A DNA stretch of 64,000 bases from Flavobacterium sp. (GCA_021740105.1 JAIPAM010000003.1:62001-126000); one strand, 5' to 3'. Counted from the first letter of the stretch, positions 32,062 through 41,418 are shown. Numbers and translations are program-made. The notes: generated by a model not told the origin, from the sequence alone.

Positions 32062-33990
32062 ATGGCTTCAGAAAAAAATCCAAATCCAAAGAAAATAAAA
32101 GTTAGTCCTTGGCTAATTTACGGTGTAGTTGCACTTATATTTTTATTCATTAGCTTTATTACCGGAGGTTCTAGCTTTGAAGAACCCTTGAAAACATCCT
32201 CATCAAAATTCAACGAATATCTTGAAAAAGGGCAAGTTAACAAAGTAATCGTTTATAATAAAGCCGAGGCAGAAGTGTATATTTCTCCCGAGGCGTTAAA
32301 AGATCCTATTCACAAAGCGGTTGCAAATGACTTATTAAATCGACCTAACAAAGGACCTCATTACACTTTAGAAATTGGTAACGACGAGATCTTTCAAAAC
32401 AAATTGGAAGCTGCTGTAAAAGCGAATAAATTAAGAGAATACAGTTTTTTGCCTAAGAGTAATTGGGGTGATTTATTACAAATGATATTGCCATTTTTAC
32501 TTATTTTAGGATTATGGATTTTCATCATGAGAAGAATGAACGGCGGTGCTGGTGGCGGTGGCGGTCAAATATTCAATATTGGAAAATCAAAAGCGAAATT
32601 ATTTGATGAAAAAACAGATATAAAAACTACTTTTAAAGATGTTGCAGGGCTTGAAGGAGCAAAAGAAGAGATTCAAGAAATAGTTGAATTCCTGAAAAAT
32701 CCTGAAAAATATACCAATTTAGGAGGTAAAATTCCAAAAGGAGCATTACTTGTAGGACCTCCAGGAACAGGAAAAACATTATTAGCGAAAGCCGTTGCAG
32801 GAGAAGCCAAGGTTCCATTTTTCTCTTTGTCAGGATCTGATTTTGTTGAAATGTTTGTGGGTGTAGGAGCTTCTAGAGTTAGAGATTTGTTCAAACAAGC
32901 CAAAGAAAAATCACCAGCAATTATTTTCATTGATGAAATTGATGCAGTGGGTAGAGCTCGTGGAAAAAACAACATGTCAGGTGGAAATGACGAGCGGGAA
33001 AATACGTTAAATCAACTACTTACAGAAATGGACGGATTTGGTACCAATTCAAATGTAATTGTACTGGCGGCAACTAATAGAGCCGATGTTTTGGATAAAG
33101 CATTAATGAGAGCGGGACGATTTGACAGACAGATATTTGTTGATTTACCAGATATTAGAGAAAGAAAAGAAATATTTGAAGTTCACCTTGCTCCATTGAA
33201 AAAAGTAGAAGGTTTAGATACCGACTTTTTAGCTAAACAAACCCCTGGATTTTCTGGTGCAGATATCGCTAATGTTTGTAATGAAGCCGCTTTAATCGCT
33301 GCTAGAAATAACAAAACTGCAGTTGATAAACAAGATTTTCTAGATGCTGTAGATAGAATAGTAGGTGGATTAGAAAAGAAAAATAAAATCGTAACTCCAG
33401 ATGAGAAAAGAGCAATTGCAGTTCACGAAGCAGGACACGCAACAGTGAGTTGGATGTTAGAACATGCAGCACCACTTATAAAAGTAACTATTGTACCTAG
33501 AGGTCAAAGTTTAGGTGCAGCTTGGTATTTACCGGAGGAGCGTTTAATTGTTCGTACAGAACAAATGCTTGATGAAATGTGTGCTACTATGGGCGGACGT
33601 GCAGCAGAAAAAGTAGTTTTCGACCGAATTTCAACTGGTGCACTAAGTGATTTAGAAAAGGTAACCAAGCAAGCTAGAGCAATGGTAACTGTTTACGGTT
33701 TAAATGACAAACTAGGAAATATTACTTACTATGATTCTACAGGTCAAAGCGAGTATAGTTTTTCAAAACCTTATTCTGAAGATACCGCAATGGTAATTGA
33801 TAAAGAAATTTCTACTTTAATTGAAAGTCAGTACCAAAGAGCAATTACTATTTTATCTGAAAATAAAGATAAATTGAATATGTTGGCAGACATATTAATT
33901 GAAAAAGAAGTTATTTTCAAAGATGATTTGGAAGCAATTTTCGGTAAAAGACCTTTTGATCCAGTAATTGCTGAAGAAATAGCTGAATAA
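32062..33990 (+). CDS. ftsH: ATP-dependent zinc metalloprotease FtsH
   Basis: A 642-residue membrane AAA+ protease. Two helices (near residues 15-35 and 140-160) flank a periplasmic domain; a Gly-rich hinge follows. The AAA domain has Walker A GPPGTGKT (near 232-239), Walker [12 protein letters not shown], and an arginine-finger RAGRFDRQ region. The zinc site is HEAGH at 455-459. It degrades misfolded membrane proteins and selected regulators. It is second in the rsfS-ftsH unit and is followed by a strong terminator. Confidence 0.97.
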   Translation: MASEKNPNPKKIKVSPWLIYGVVALIFLFISFITGGSSFEEPLKTSSSKFNEYLEKGQVNKVIVYNKAEAEVYISPEALKDPIHKAVANDLLNRPNKGPHYTLEIGNDEIFQNKLEAAVKANKLREYSFLPKSNWGDLLQMILPFLLILGLWIFIMRRMNGGAGGGGGQIFNIGKSKAKLFDEKTDIKTTFKDVAGLEGAKEEIQEIVEFLKNPEKYTNLGGKIPKGALLVGPPGTGKTLLAKAVAGEAKVPFFSLSGSDFVEMFVGVGASRVRDLFKQAKEKSPAIIFIDEIDAVGRARGKNNMSGGNDERENTLNQLLTEMDGFGTNSNVIVLAATNRADVLDKALMRAGRFDRQIFVDLPDIRERKEIFEVHLAPLKKVEGLDTDFLAKQTPGFSGADIANVCNEAALIAARNNKTAVDKQDFLDAVDRIVGGLEKKNKIVTPDEKRAIAVHEAGHATVSWMLEHAAPLIKVTIVPRGQSLGAAWYLPEERLIVRTEQMLDEMCATMGGRAAEKVVFDRISTGALSDLEKVTKQARAMVTVYGLNDKLGNITYYDSTGQSEYSFSKPYSEDTAMVIDKEISTLIESQYQRAITILSENKDKLNMLADILIEKEVIFKDDLEAIFGKRPFDPVIAEEIAE

Positions 33991-34011
33991 ATTATATTAT
34001 TTATAAAAATT

Positions 34012-34055
34012 AAAAAATCTTAATTCAAAAATCCTATTTGAATTAAGATTTTTTT
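34012..34055 (+). terminator. terminator after ftsH
   Basis: A perfect 18-bp stem (34012-34029 with 34038-34055), 8-nt loop, with flanking A and T runs. It starts 21 nt after the ftsH stop. The T run merges into the next -7 box (TATCTTTG, 34056-34063). Confidence 0.9.
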
Positions 34056-34063
34056 TATCTTTG
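34056..34063 (+). promoter_or_regulatory. -7 promoter box of the LUD-cdsA-psd run
   Basis: TATCTTTG directly after the terminator T tract and 39 nt before the LUD gene. A TTTG lies 15 nt upstream, closer than normal. Confidence 0.5.
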
Positions 34064-34102
34064 GATGTTTTGTTAAAATAAGCTAAATATTTAGAAATTA
34101 GT

Positions 34103-34705
34103 ATGAGTCTTTTTAGAAAATTTTTTGGATCAAGTGAAGAATCCTCGGAAGAGGAAAACTTTAGTGAATTCAATCGCTCAGCTTCAGATCCCTCTTTGCC
34201 AGTTGATGAAAGATTCACTTTCAACTTCAAGAAAAATGGTGGAAAATTCTTGTATTGCGAAAATTTATCTGAAATAAAAGAACAATTTGAAAATATTTTA
34301 GAAGAAAATGACTGGTTTGAATCGGAAGTTCTATGTTTTGATTCTGTTTTATTTAGTTTATTAGATGAAAATAAACTGAATTACGATCAGCCTACTAACC
34401 CTAAATTTCTTTTTGCGACTTGTGAAAATTTGATTGCCGAAGAAGGTTCAATATTATTTTCTTCAAGTCAAATAAAGCAAAACAAACCGAACGAATTACC
34501 TACAAACATCATCATTTATGCAACTACAAGTCAAATTGTTGAAAGCACTAGCGATGGACTTCGGATGATAAAAAATAAATACTTAAAGAATTATCCAACT
34601 AATATTACCACTATCAAATATTTTGAAAAAGTTAAAGAAGATGACTTTTTACATTATGGAAGTTCAGCAAAGAATCTTTATTTATTGCTTTTAGAGGATT
34701 TATAA
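34103..34705 (+). CDS. LUD domain protein
   Basis: A 200-residue protein. The first 35 residues are very rich in Ser and Glu and probably disordered. The rest resembles a LUD (LutC-like) domain: an ENDWFESEVLCFD segment, FATCENLIAEEGSILFSS (the ALFATCE..IAETGT-type motif), and a C-terminal IYATTSQIVESTSDGL. In LutC this fold belongs to a lactate-use complex, but the partners LutA and LutB are absent. It begins a run with cdsA (1-nt gap) and psd, so a role near lipid synthesis is possible but unproven. Confidence 0.75.
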   Translation: MSLFRKFFGSSEESSEEENFSEFNRSASDPSLPVDERFTFNFKKNGGKFLYCENLSEIKEQFENILEENDWFESEVLCFDSVLFSLLDENKLNYDQPTNPKFLFATCENLIAEEGSILFSSSQIKQNKPNELPTNIIIYATTSQIVESTSDGLRMIKNKYLKNYPTNITTIKYFEKVKEDDFLHYGSSAKNLYLLLLEDL

Positions 34706-34706
34706 A

Positions 34707-35555
34707 ATGGGTGAAACTCTAAAAAGAGCTATTTCTGGGGCTGTTTATGTACTTCTATTACTTGCTTCAATTCTTTATTCAACTGAAAGTTTTTTAATTT
34801 TATTTGGAATATTCTTAATTATCTCCCTTTTTGAATTCTGCAATCTTATTCAAGTTAACAAAATAATTCCTGTAATTACTGGAAGTGCTCTTTATATTTT
34901 AATTACGATTGTAAGTATTTATGATAGCAAAAAAACATTTGATATTCCAACGCTTGATTCCATTTTGCTAGCATCTACCCTTCTAATATCTGTTAAATGT
35001 ATGGTTTTTTTATTTGACAATAAAAATCAAGAAATTAGCAATCTGTCAAAATATTTATATCTTTTGGGTTACATTACTTTACCTTTTGTTTTCATTACAA
35101 AAATCTCATTTGGTGTAAACGATTACAATCCCAAAATAATTATTGGTCTATTTATCTTAATTTGGACCAACGATACTTTTGCATATATTGTGGGAAAATC
35201 GATGGGTAAACATAAATTATTTGAAAGAATATCCCCAAAAAAAACGATCGAAGGTTTTTTTGGAGGATTGATTTTTGCGATATTTGCAGGATATTTAATT
35301 TCAATATATCTAATCCAACCCTCGGTTCAATTTAGTAACAAGTCCATTATTATTTGGACAATTATTGCAGCAATTGTTGGAGTTATTGGAACTATTGGAG
35401 ATTTAATTGAATCGAAATTTAAACGGATTGCTGGAGTAAAAGACAGTGGTAAAATAATGCCGGGTCACGGAGGCGTTTTAGATCGATTAGATAGTGTTAT
35501 ATTTGTGGCACCATTTATATTTTTATTTTATAAAATTTTATATTATGTTTCATAA
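34707..35555 (+). CDS. cdsA: phosphatidate cytidylyltransferase
   Basis: A 282-residue membrane enzyme with about seven or eight helices. The C-terminal signature KDSGKIMPGHGGVLDRLDS (near residues 249-267) and the preceding SPKKTIEGFFGG are diagnostic. It makes CDP-diacylglycerol from phosphatidate and CTP, the branch point for phosphatidylethanolamine and other lipids. It overlaps psd by 11 nt, which indicates coupled translation with a later step of the same pathway. Confidence 0.95.
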   Translation: MGETLKRAISGAVYVLLLLASILYSTESFLILFGIFLIISLFEFCNLIQVNKIIPVITGSALYILITIVSIYDSKKTFDIPTLDSILLASTLLISVKCMVFLFDNKNQEISNLSKYLYLLGYITLPFVFITKISFGVNDYNPKIIIGLFILIWTNDTFAYIVGKSMGKHKLFERISPKKTIEGFFGGLIFAIFAGYLISIYLIQPSVQFSNKSIIIWTIIAAIVGVIGTIGDLIESKFKRIAGVKDSGKIMPGHGGVLDRLDSVIFVAPFIFLFYKILYYVS

Positions 35556-36195
35556 AGAAGGCGGAAAAATAATACTAGTTTCAACTACATTAACAGTAGC
35601 TCTTTTATTATTAGCAGACACTTTTATTAGTACTTTTTGGTTACAAAAAACTATTGAAATAGTAGTTTTATTATTACTAATAATTATTTTACAATTTTTC
35701 AGAAATCCTGTTAGAAAAGTTGAAATAAACGACAATCATATTATTGCTCCGGTTGATGGAAAAGTAGTTGTGATTGAAGAAGTATTTGAAGGAGAATATT
35801 TTAAAGATAAACGCTTGCAAGTATCTATTTTTATGTCGCCTATAAATGTTCACGTAACAAGATACCCAGTAAATGGATTGGTTAAATTCAGTAAATATCA
35901 TCCAGGTAAATTTTTAGTCGCTTGGCATCCTAAGGCAAGTGAAGAAAACGAAAGAACCACAATTGTAGTTGAAAACAAGGTGTTTGGAGAAATTTTATAC
36001 CGTCAAATTGCTGGAGCACTAGCCAAAAGAATTGTAAATTATGCTAAAGAAGGAACACAAGTAGTTCAAGGAACCGATGCTGGTTTTATTAAGTTTGGTT
36101 CAAGAGTAGATTTGTTTTTACCCTTAGGAACAGAAATTAGCGTAAAACTTAATCAAAAAGCAGTTGGAGGAAAAACTATAATTGCAATTAAATAG
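35545..36195 (+). CDS. psd: phosphatidylserine decarboxylase
   Basis: A 216-residue proenzyme of the short bacterial type. Two helices near residues 8-50 anchor it in the membrane. The APVDGKV motif lies near 67-73 and ISIFMSPINVHVTRYPVNG-like sequence near 92-112. The self-cleavage site is the Gly185-Ser186 bond in KFGSRVD, giving the pyruvoyl group. It makes phosphatidylethanolamine. The ATG at 35545 is used; the longer upstream reading is simply cdsA in another frame. An acyl-CoA-binding protein follows 3 nt later. Confidence 0.94.
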   Translation: MFHKEGGKIILVSTTLTVALLLLADTFISTFWLQKTIEIVVLLLLIIILQFFRNPVRKVEINDNHIIAPVDGKVVVIEEVFEGEYFKDKRLQVSIFMSPINVHVTRYPVNGLVKFSKYHPGKFLVAWHPKASEENERTTIVVENKVFGEILYRQIAGALAKRIVNYAKEGTQVVQGTDAGFIKFGSRVDLFLPLGTEISVKLNQKAVGGKTIIAIK

Positions 36196-36198
36196 TAA

Positions 36199-36468
36199 AT
36201 GGACGAAAGAGACTTAGAAACCAGATTTGCTGAAGCAGTTGAAATAGCTTCAAAAATGTCGCAGGATTCATTGCCTCAAGATATGCAGTTACGATTATAC
36301 GCCTATTATAAGCAAGCTACATTTGGAACTGCAAATGGAATTCCAAATTCAAATTTTGATTTAAGAAATGCTTTTAAAACCAATGCTTGGATGCAAATAA
36401 GTCATTTGTCAATTGAAGAAGCAAAAGAGTTATATATTGAAAATATATTATCATTACATAAAAAATAA
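36199..36468 (+). CDS. acyl-CoA-binding protein
   Basis: An 89-residue four-helix ACBP. The ligand-binding motif YAYYKQATFG (near residues 33-42) matches the family YxxYKQATxG core, and KTNAWMQISHLSIEEAKELYI matches the KxxAWxxxxGxSxxEAxxxY helix. ACBP binds long-chain acyl-CoA in the cytoplasm. It is common in eukaryotes and scattered in bacteria. Its place directly after cdsA and psd fits delivery of acyl-CoA for membrane lipid synthesis, which is inference from position. Confidence 0.9.
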   Translation: MDERDLETRFAEAVEIASKMSQDSLPQDMQLRLYAYYKQATFGTANGIPNSNFDLRNAFKTNAWMQISHLSIEEAKELYIENILSLHKK

Positions 36469-36472
36469 AATC

Positions 36473-37246
36473 ATGAAAAAGGCAAAATTTTACTTACTGT
36501 GTTTTTCATTACTTACCCTAGTGATTTCTTGTAATAATAAAAAATTAACCGAAGTAGTTGAAGTTCCATTACCAACAGCTGAAGAAAAATTTACAATTGG
36601 TTCTCCAAATGATATCGAAGCCAACGAAGGTGCATTCGAATTGGTTAAATTACCCTATGCCTACGATGCTGTATCTCCAGAAATTGAAGCTGGCACGATG
36701 CAATTGCATTACTCAAAGCACTATTTAAACCACACCAATAGTCTAAATAAAGCAATAAAAGGAACGGATTTTGAAGACTTATCAATCGAAGAATTAGTTG
36801 CAAAATCATTACCTGATAGTTTAAACATTAAAAATAATGCTGGAGGATATTACAATCACTCCTTGTTCTTTGAATGTATAGGACCAAAATCTGGAAGTCA
36901 ACCAAAAGATACTCTAGCAATTGCCATTAACAGGGATTTTGGATCAATTGATGGTTTTAAAAACCAATTTAAAAATGCCGCTAACAAAGTATTTGGATCA
37001 GGTTGGGCTTGGTTGATTGTTGACAGTAGTGGAAAATTGAAAGTAACAACCACAGCCAATCAAGACAATCCATTAATGCCTAAAGCTGTAGTTCCTGGAA
37101 AACCAATATTAGCGCTCGACGTTTGGGAACATGCTTACTATTTAGAATACCAAAATTCTCGAAATAACTACATCGATGCCTTTTTTAATATTATCAACTG
37201 GAAAATAGTCGGAGAAAAATACGAAGAAGCCATCAAAAAAGAGTAA
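36473..37246 (+). CDS. sod: lipoprotein superoxide dismutase (Fe/Mn type)
   Basis: A 257-residue Fe/Mn superoxide dismutase with a lipoprotein signal: lipobox VISC at Cys20, then a linker of about 40 residues. The SOD domain starts at KLPYAYDAVSPEIEAGTM. Metal ligands lie in MQLHYSKHY, GGYYNHSLFF and LDVWEHAYY; GSGWAWLIVD is also present. The ATG at 36473 sits 4 nt after the ACBP stop and starts the signal peptide directly. Most bacterial homologues are cytosolic; this one should sit on a membrane outside the cytoplasm. Fe versus Mn use cannot be read. Confidence 0.92.
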   Translation: MKKAKFYLLCFSLLTLVISCNNKKLTEVVEVPLPTAEEKFTIGSPNDIEANEGAFELVKLPYAYDAVSPEIEAGTMQLHYSKHYLNHTNSLNKAIKGTDFEDLSIEELVAKSLPDSLNIKNNAGGYYNHSLFFECIGPKSGSQPKDTLAIAINRDFGSIDGFKNQFKNAANKVFGSGWAWLIVDSSGKLKVTTTANQDNPLMPKAVVPGKPILALDVWEHAYYLEYQNSRNNYIDAFFNIINWKIVGEKYEEAIKKE

Positions 37247-37272
37247 TTCGTAAAATAAATTTAATAACCTAA

Positions 37273-37776
37273 ATGAAAAAGATACAATTACTTTTTATTT
37301 GTTTATTTTCAATCTCATTTTCAAGTTGCGAAAAGGACGATATTTGCGAAGCAACAACTCCTACAACTCCGAAATTAGTAATTGAATTTTATGATGTCTT
37401 AAATCGTACTGTAAAAAAAAATGTAACCAATTTAGCTGTTAAAGAAGTAATCTCTACTACCAGTTTAGCGTTCACAGGTTCGAGTAAAATTCAAATTCCT
37501 TTAAGAATAACTCAAGATTTAACAAAGTATAGCTTTATTTTAAATAGCACTGATGTAACGATTGATAACGAAGATTTTCTTCAGTTTAATTATACCAGAC
37601 AAAATTTATTTGTTTCAAGGGCATGTGGTTACAAGACCAACTTTATCTTTAGTTCTACAACACCATTTATTAAAACTGAAACTTCAATACCTGATGGTTA
37701 TTGGATTCAAAATGTAGAGATTACTACCTCAAATATAACAACTGAAAATGAAGTACATGTCAAAATTTATTTTTAG
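37273..37776 (+). CDS. DUF6452 family lipoprotein
   Basis: A 167-residue protein with lipobox FSSC at Cys19, followed by Glu-Lys-Asp-Asp. That tetrapeptide resembles the lipoprotein export signal that sends lipoproteins to the cell surface in Capnocytophaga and Flavobacterium. Two more cysteines (Cys25 and one near residue 118) may pair. The opening ICEATTPTTPKLVIEFYD matches, from memory, a family restricted to this group (DUF6452). The function is unknown. It overlaps the DUF6048 gene by 20 nt, a pairing I also recall from related genomes. Confidence 0.78.
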   Translation: MKKIQLLFICLFSISFSSCEKDDICEATTPTTPKLVIEFYDVLNRTVKKNVTNLAVKEVISTTSLAFTGSSKIQIPLRITQDLTKYSFILNSTDVTIDNEDFLQFNYTRQNLFVSRACGYKTNFIFSSTTPFIKTETSIPDGYWIQNVEITTSNITTENEVHVKIYF

Positions 37777-38482
37777 TATACTTCTGATTTTAACATCATT
37801 ATTAGTGAATGGTCAGACAATTAAAACAGATAGTATTCCACCTAAAATTGAAAAATACGGCGTTCGATTCGGTGCAGACATATCAAAATTGATACAATCT
37901 TTTTATGATAAAAATTATAAAGGAATTGAATTTGTAGGTGATTATCGTGTGACAAAAAATTATTATCTTGCGGGTGAATTAGGAAATGAAAATACAACTG
38001 TAGCGGATAATAAGTTGAGTTTTACAACACAAGGAACTTATTTAAAGGTAGGCTTTGATTATAATTCTTATGAGAACTGGCTTGACATGCGAAATATGCT
38101 ATATATTGGTATGAGATACGGAGCAAGCACTTTCAGCCAAACCCTGAATTCCTATAATATTTATAATACATCCAATTATTTTCCAGAAGCACCAACAGTA
38201 ATTTCAGGTGAAAAATTCAATGGACTTACTTCTCAATGGATAGAAGTGGTATTTGGTTTAAAAGCCGAAGTTCTTAAAAATATTTACTTAGGCTTTAGTG
38301 TTAGAATGAATCGATTGTTAACTAATACCAAGCCTGACAATTTTGATAATTTGTACATTCCTGGTTTTAATAGAACTTACAATGGCGATTTCGGAATTGG
38401 ATTTAACTATAGTGTTTCCTACTTTTTGCCCTTGTACAAAACAAAGTCTACTAAAAAGGAAGAGAAAAAAAAGAAAAAGTAA
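37757..38482 (+). CDS. DUF6048 family protein, likely outer-membrane beta-barrel
   Basis: A 241-residue protein with a signal peptide (about residues 1-19, LLVNGQ) followed by alternating strand patterns and many Tyr and Asn residues, such as RYGASTFSQTLNSYNIYNTS. This suggests an eight- to ten-stranded outer-membrane barrel. The Lys-rich tail (last ten residues) is unusual for a barrel terminus. I use the ATG at 37757, three codons after an alternative. It overlaps the DUF6452 lipoprotein gene, so the pair may form a surface complex (inferred). Confidence 0.75.
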   Translation: MSKFIFSILLILTSLLVNGQTIKTDSIPPKIEKYGVRFGADISKLIQSFYDKNYKGIEFVGDYRVTKNYYLAGELGNENTTVADNKLSFTTQGTYLKVGFDYNSYENWLDMRNMLYIGMRYGASTFSQTLNSYNIYNTSNYFPEAPTVISGEKFNGLTSQWIEVVFGLKAEVLKNIYLGFSVRMNRLLTNTKPDNFDNLYIPGFNRTYNGDFGIGFNYSVSYFLPLYKTKSTKKEEKKKKK

Positions 38483-38719
38483 TTACTTAATTTCTTTAAT
38501 CCCTTTTAAGAATAGCCATTTCATAAATAACTTTTCCCCATCATTTGTTTTAACTGCTTGAAACTTAGGAGCCAATATTGTGCTTACCACAAATGCGGTA
38601 ATTGGAACCCAAAAACCAGTTAAATTTGAATATTTTTCGAATAAAATACGACTTAAAATAAACAAAACTGCAAAACATAACAATTGAAAAACGAAAGCTT
38701 TAACTTGTAATTTAGTCAT
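38483..38719 (-). CDS. small membrane protein, two TM segments
   Basis: A 78-residue protein with predicted helices near residues 9-26 and 33-50, then a charged C-terminal stretch of about 25 residues. No family was recognised with confidence. Its stop codon is directly adjacent to the DUF6048 stop on the other strand, and its start lies 10 nt downstream of the RNA methyltransferase gene on the same strand, so the two are probably one transcript. Confidence 0.65.
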   Translation of the reverse strand: MTKLQVKAFVFQLLCFAVLFILSRILFEKYSNLTGFWVPITAFVVSTILAPKFQAVKTNDGEKLFMKWLFLKGIKEIK

Positions 38720-38729
38720 AATATTAAAT

Positions 38730-39905
38730 TTAATCAGTTGGATTTTCTAGAACTTGGAATTTGGTTCTTTTACTTCCTTCGTACATTTCATATTTCACCA
38801 ATCTGGCTTCAATACTAGCATTAAATAACTTAATTTTTCGTGATGGTTTAAGACCTACATATTTTAAGGCTTCTAAATTTCCAGTAATAAACCAGGCGTT
38901 GGTTCCAGGATAATTCTTCTTTAAAGTATCGCCAATATTCTTATAGAATTCTTCCATATGAATGTCCAAACGTTCGTCATACGGTGGGTTGAAAACGATA
39001 TGTAATTTTCCTTCCGAAGTTTTTTCACTTTCAAAAAAATTATTTTCTTGAACAGTAACATATTCTTCTAAATTGGCATTTTTTATATTCTCTTTTGCTT
39101 TACTTACCGCACTTGGCGCTTTATCAAATCCTTTAATTGTATAATGAAATTCCCGAACTTTCTTCAATAACGAATCCATTATCATATCAAAAAGATCATT
39201 ATCCCAATCGTTCCATTTCTCAAAAGCAAACTCTTTTCTGTTGATGTTTGCAGGAATATTGCAAGCAATCATCGCAGCTTCTGCAAGAAAAGTTCCTGAA
39301 CCACACATAGGATCCAAAAAATCAGACTGTCCGTCCCAACCGGATAGTATTAGAATTCCAGCAGCTAAAACTTCATTTATTGGGGCAATATTTGTAGCCG
39401 AACGATAACCTCTTTGATGCAATGAATTACCAGAAGTATCCAAAGCTACAGAAACTTGGTCTTTATCAATATGAATATTAATCCTTAAATCGGGATGTGC
39501 TTTATCAATACTTGGCCTCTGCCCTGTTCTTTCTCGAAACTGATCTACTATTGCATCTTTGCATTTTTGAGAAATAAACTCTGAATGATTAAAATGGGTA
39601 GAATGAACCGTAGCATCAATTACAAAAGTTTGATTGGCACTTATGAATTTTGACCAATTAATACCTTGAACTCCTTTGTATAATTGACTTTCATTTGTAG
39701 CTTTAAAAAAATAAATAGGTTTTAGTATTTTCAATGCAGTTCTTAAAGACAAATTGGCTTTATACATAAAACCCTTATCTCCTTTAAAACTAACCATTCT
39801 AACCCCCTGCTCCACCTCCAGTGCGCCAAGTATTTTAAGCTCGTTAGCAAGGATTTCTTCAAAACCAAAGAAGGTTTTGGCAATCATTTTAAAATTATTT
39901 TCCAT
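38730..39905 (-). CDS. THUMP-domain RNA methyltransferase (RlmL/TrmN-like)
   Basis: A 391-residue protein with an N-terminal THUMP-containing region (about residues 45-160) and a C-terminal Rossmann methyltransferase. Motif I reads DFLDPMCGSGTFLAEA near residues 198-213 and the catalytic motif is FNPPYDER near 297, the NPPY signature of N2-guanine methyltransferases. It is probably a 23S rRNA or tRNA guanine methyltransferase. The exact target is not predictable. I use the ATG at 39905, 8 codons after an alternative. It is divergent from the next methyltransferase gene. Confidence 0.88.
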   Translation of the reverse strand: MENNFKMIAKTFFGFEEILANELKILGALEVEQGVRMVSFKGDKGFMYKANLSLRTALKILKPIYFFKATNESQLYKGVQGINWSKFISANQTFVIDATVHSTHFNHSEFISQKCKDAIVDQFRERTGQRPSIDKAHPDLRINIHIDKDQVSVALDTSGNSLHQRGYRSATNIAPINEVLAAGILILSGWDGQSDFLDPMCGSGTFLAEAAMIACNIPANINRKEFAFEKWNDWDNDLFDMIMDSLLKKVREFHYTIKGFDKAPSAVSKAKENIKNANLEEYVTVQENNFFESEKTSEGKLHIVFNPPYDERLDIHMEEFYKNIGDTLKKNYPGTNAWFITGNLEALKYVGLKPSRKIKLFNASIEARLVKYEMYEGSKRTKFQVLENPTD

Positions 39906-39973
39906 TATAAAATCAAGTATTCGTTGCAAAAATACACTAAATTTGCTCGACTTTAATTAATTGAAAAAAGATA

Positions 39974-40738
39974 ATGTCCGATTCAAATAAACAAATGGAA
40001 CAAAATTCACCATTAAAATCGAATAATTGGTTTGCTTCGTGGTTTGATTCTCCTTATTATCACATACTTTATAAAGAACGTGATGAAACCGAAGCACAGT
40101 TGTTTATGGATGCCCTTGTTCATTATTTAAATCTGCCTGAAGAGGCAAAAATATTAGATTTAGCTTGCGGAAAAGGGCGTCATTCCATTTACTTAAACCA
40201 AATTGGATTCAATGTAACAGGTGCCGATTTGTCATCAAATAGTATTGCTATAGCAAAAGATTTCGAAAATGAAAAGCTAAAATTCGTTGAACACGATATG
40301 CGTAAACCATTTGACCAAAAATTCGATGCTATTTTTAATTTGTTTACCAGCTTTGGATATTTTGAAAATGAAGAAGATAACTTCTTTACTCTTAAAGCAA
40401 TAAGAGATAGCATTTCGGAATATGGTTTTGCCGTAATTGACTTTATGAATGTGCCAAATGTATTGGCCAATTTAGTGCCAGAAGAAGTAAAAAGTGTCGA
40501 TACTATCAATTTTCATATAAAAAGGTATTTAAAAGACGGCTATATTTATAAAGAAATTGATTTTGAAGACCAAGGTGAAAAATATCATTTTATTGAAAAA
40601 GTAAAAGCAATTACATTAGAAGATTTTGAAATCATGATGGAAAATGCAGGGATTTATTTACTTGATATTTTTGGTGACTACAAACTTAAAAAATTCCATA
40701 AAAATGAAAGTGAACGATTAATATTGATTTTCAAGTAA
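39974..40738 (+). CDS. class I SAM-dependent methyltransferase
   Basis: A 254-residue methyltransferase. Motif I KILDLACGKGRHSIYL lies near residues 58-73, followed by FNVTGADLSSNSI. A later segment reads DAIFNLFTSFGYFENEEDN. This FTSFGYF pattern resembles small-molecule methyltransferases, so the substrate is probably not nucleic acid. It overlaps the ZIP transporter gene by 1 nt (TAATG), so the two are coupled. A TAAATTTG box lies 28 nt before the start. Confidence 0.82.
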   Translation: MSDSNKQMEQNSPLKSNNWFASWFDSPYYHILYKERDETEAQLFMDALVHYLNLPEEAKILDLACGKGRHSIYLNQIGFNVTGADLSSNSIAIAKDFENEKLKFVEHDMRKPFDQKFDAIFNLFTSFGYFENEEDNFFTLKAIRDSISEYGFAVIDFMNVPNVLANLVPEEVKSVDTINFHIKRYLKDGYIYKEIDFEDQGEKYHFIEKVKAITLEDFEIMMENAGIYLLDIFGDYKLKKFHKNESERLILIFK

Positions 40739-41418
40739 TGAGTACCTATTTACCATTTATATTGCCTTTGTTTTCTGTATTATTTGGCTATACTGTTGCC
40801 TTATTTATCAAGCCAAAGGCTAAAAAAAATCTAAAATTACTATTAGCATTTAGTGGTTCTTTTTTATTATCACTAACAGTAATGCATCTGCTTCCTGACC
40901 TTTATTTAAATCAAAATCCAACCATTGGATTGTTTATTATGTTTGGAATTCTATTTCAAATTGTCTTAGAATTTTTCTCGAAAGGGGCAGAACATGGACA
41001 TGTTCACGGACATGATAAATTACAAAAAATGCCGTGGCTGTTATTTATTAGTTTGTGTATTCATGCCTTTTTAGAGGGATTTCCTGTGGGGCACCAACAC
41101 AAATTGGCTTTAGGAATTGCCATTCATCATTTTCCAATTGCGATAATATTAACCACCTTTTTTATAAATGCCGAATTGAATAAGCAAGCATTGTTTCTAT
41201 TCATGATTTTCTTTGCCATAATGACGCCATTAGGAACTTTAGTTTCGGAAATTATTCCGGTAATCAATACTTATTATACTGAAATTACTGCCGTAGTTAT
41301 TGGTATTTTATTCCATATTTCGTCCACAATAATATTTGAAAGTAGCGAAGGGCACAAGTTCAATATTGCCAAAATTTCCATGATCGTTCTAGGAATTGTG
41401 ATTGCCTATTTTATATAA
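40738..41418 (+). CDS. ZIP-family metal transporter
   Basis: A 226-residue protein with seven or eight predicted helices. The His-rich loop HGHVHGHDK (near residues 83-91) and the helix LCIHAFLEGFPVG with ALGIAIHHFPIAI (the HxxP motif) are ZIP features. Such proteins import zinc, iron or manganese. The paired helix IV-V motifs that form the metal pore are intact. The metal cannot be decided. It is translationally coupled to the methyltransferase before it. Confidence 0.87.
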   Translation: MSTYLPFILPLFSVLFGYTVALFIKPKAKKNLKLLLAFSGSFLLSLTVMHLLPDLYLNQNPTIGLFIMFGILFQIVLEFFSKGAEHGHVHGHDKLQKMPWLLFISLCIHAFLEGFPVGHQHKLALGIAIHHFPIAIILTTFFINAELNKQALFLFMIFFAIMTPLGTLVSEIIPVINTYYTEITAVVIGILFHISSTIIFESSEGHKFNIAKISMIVLGIVIAYFI

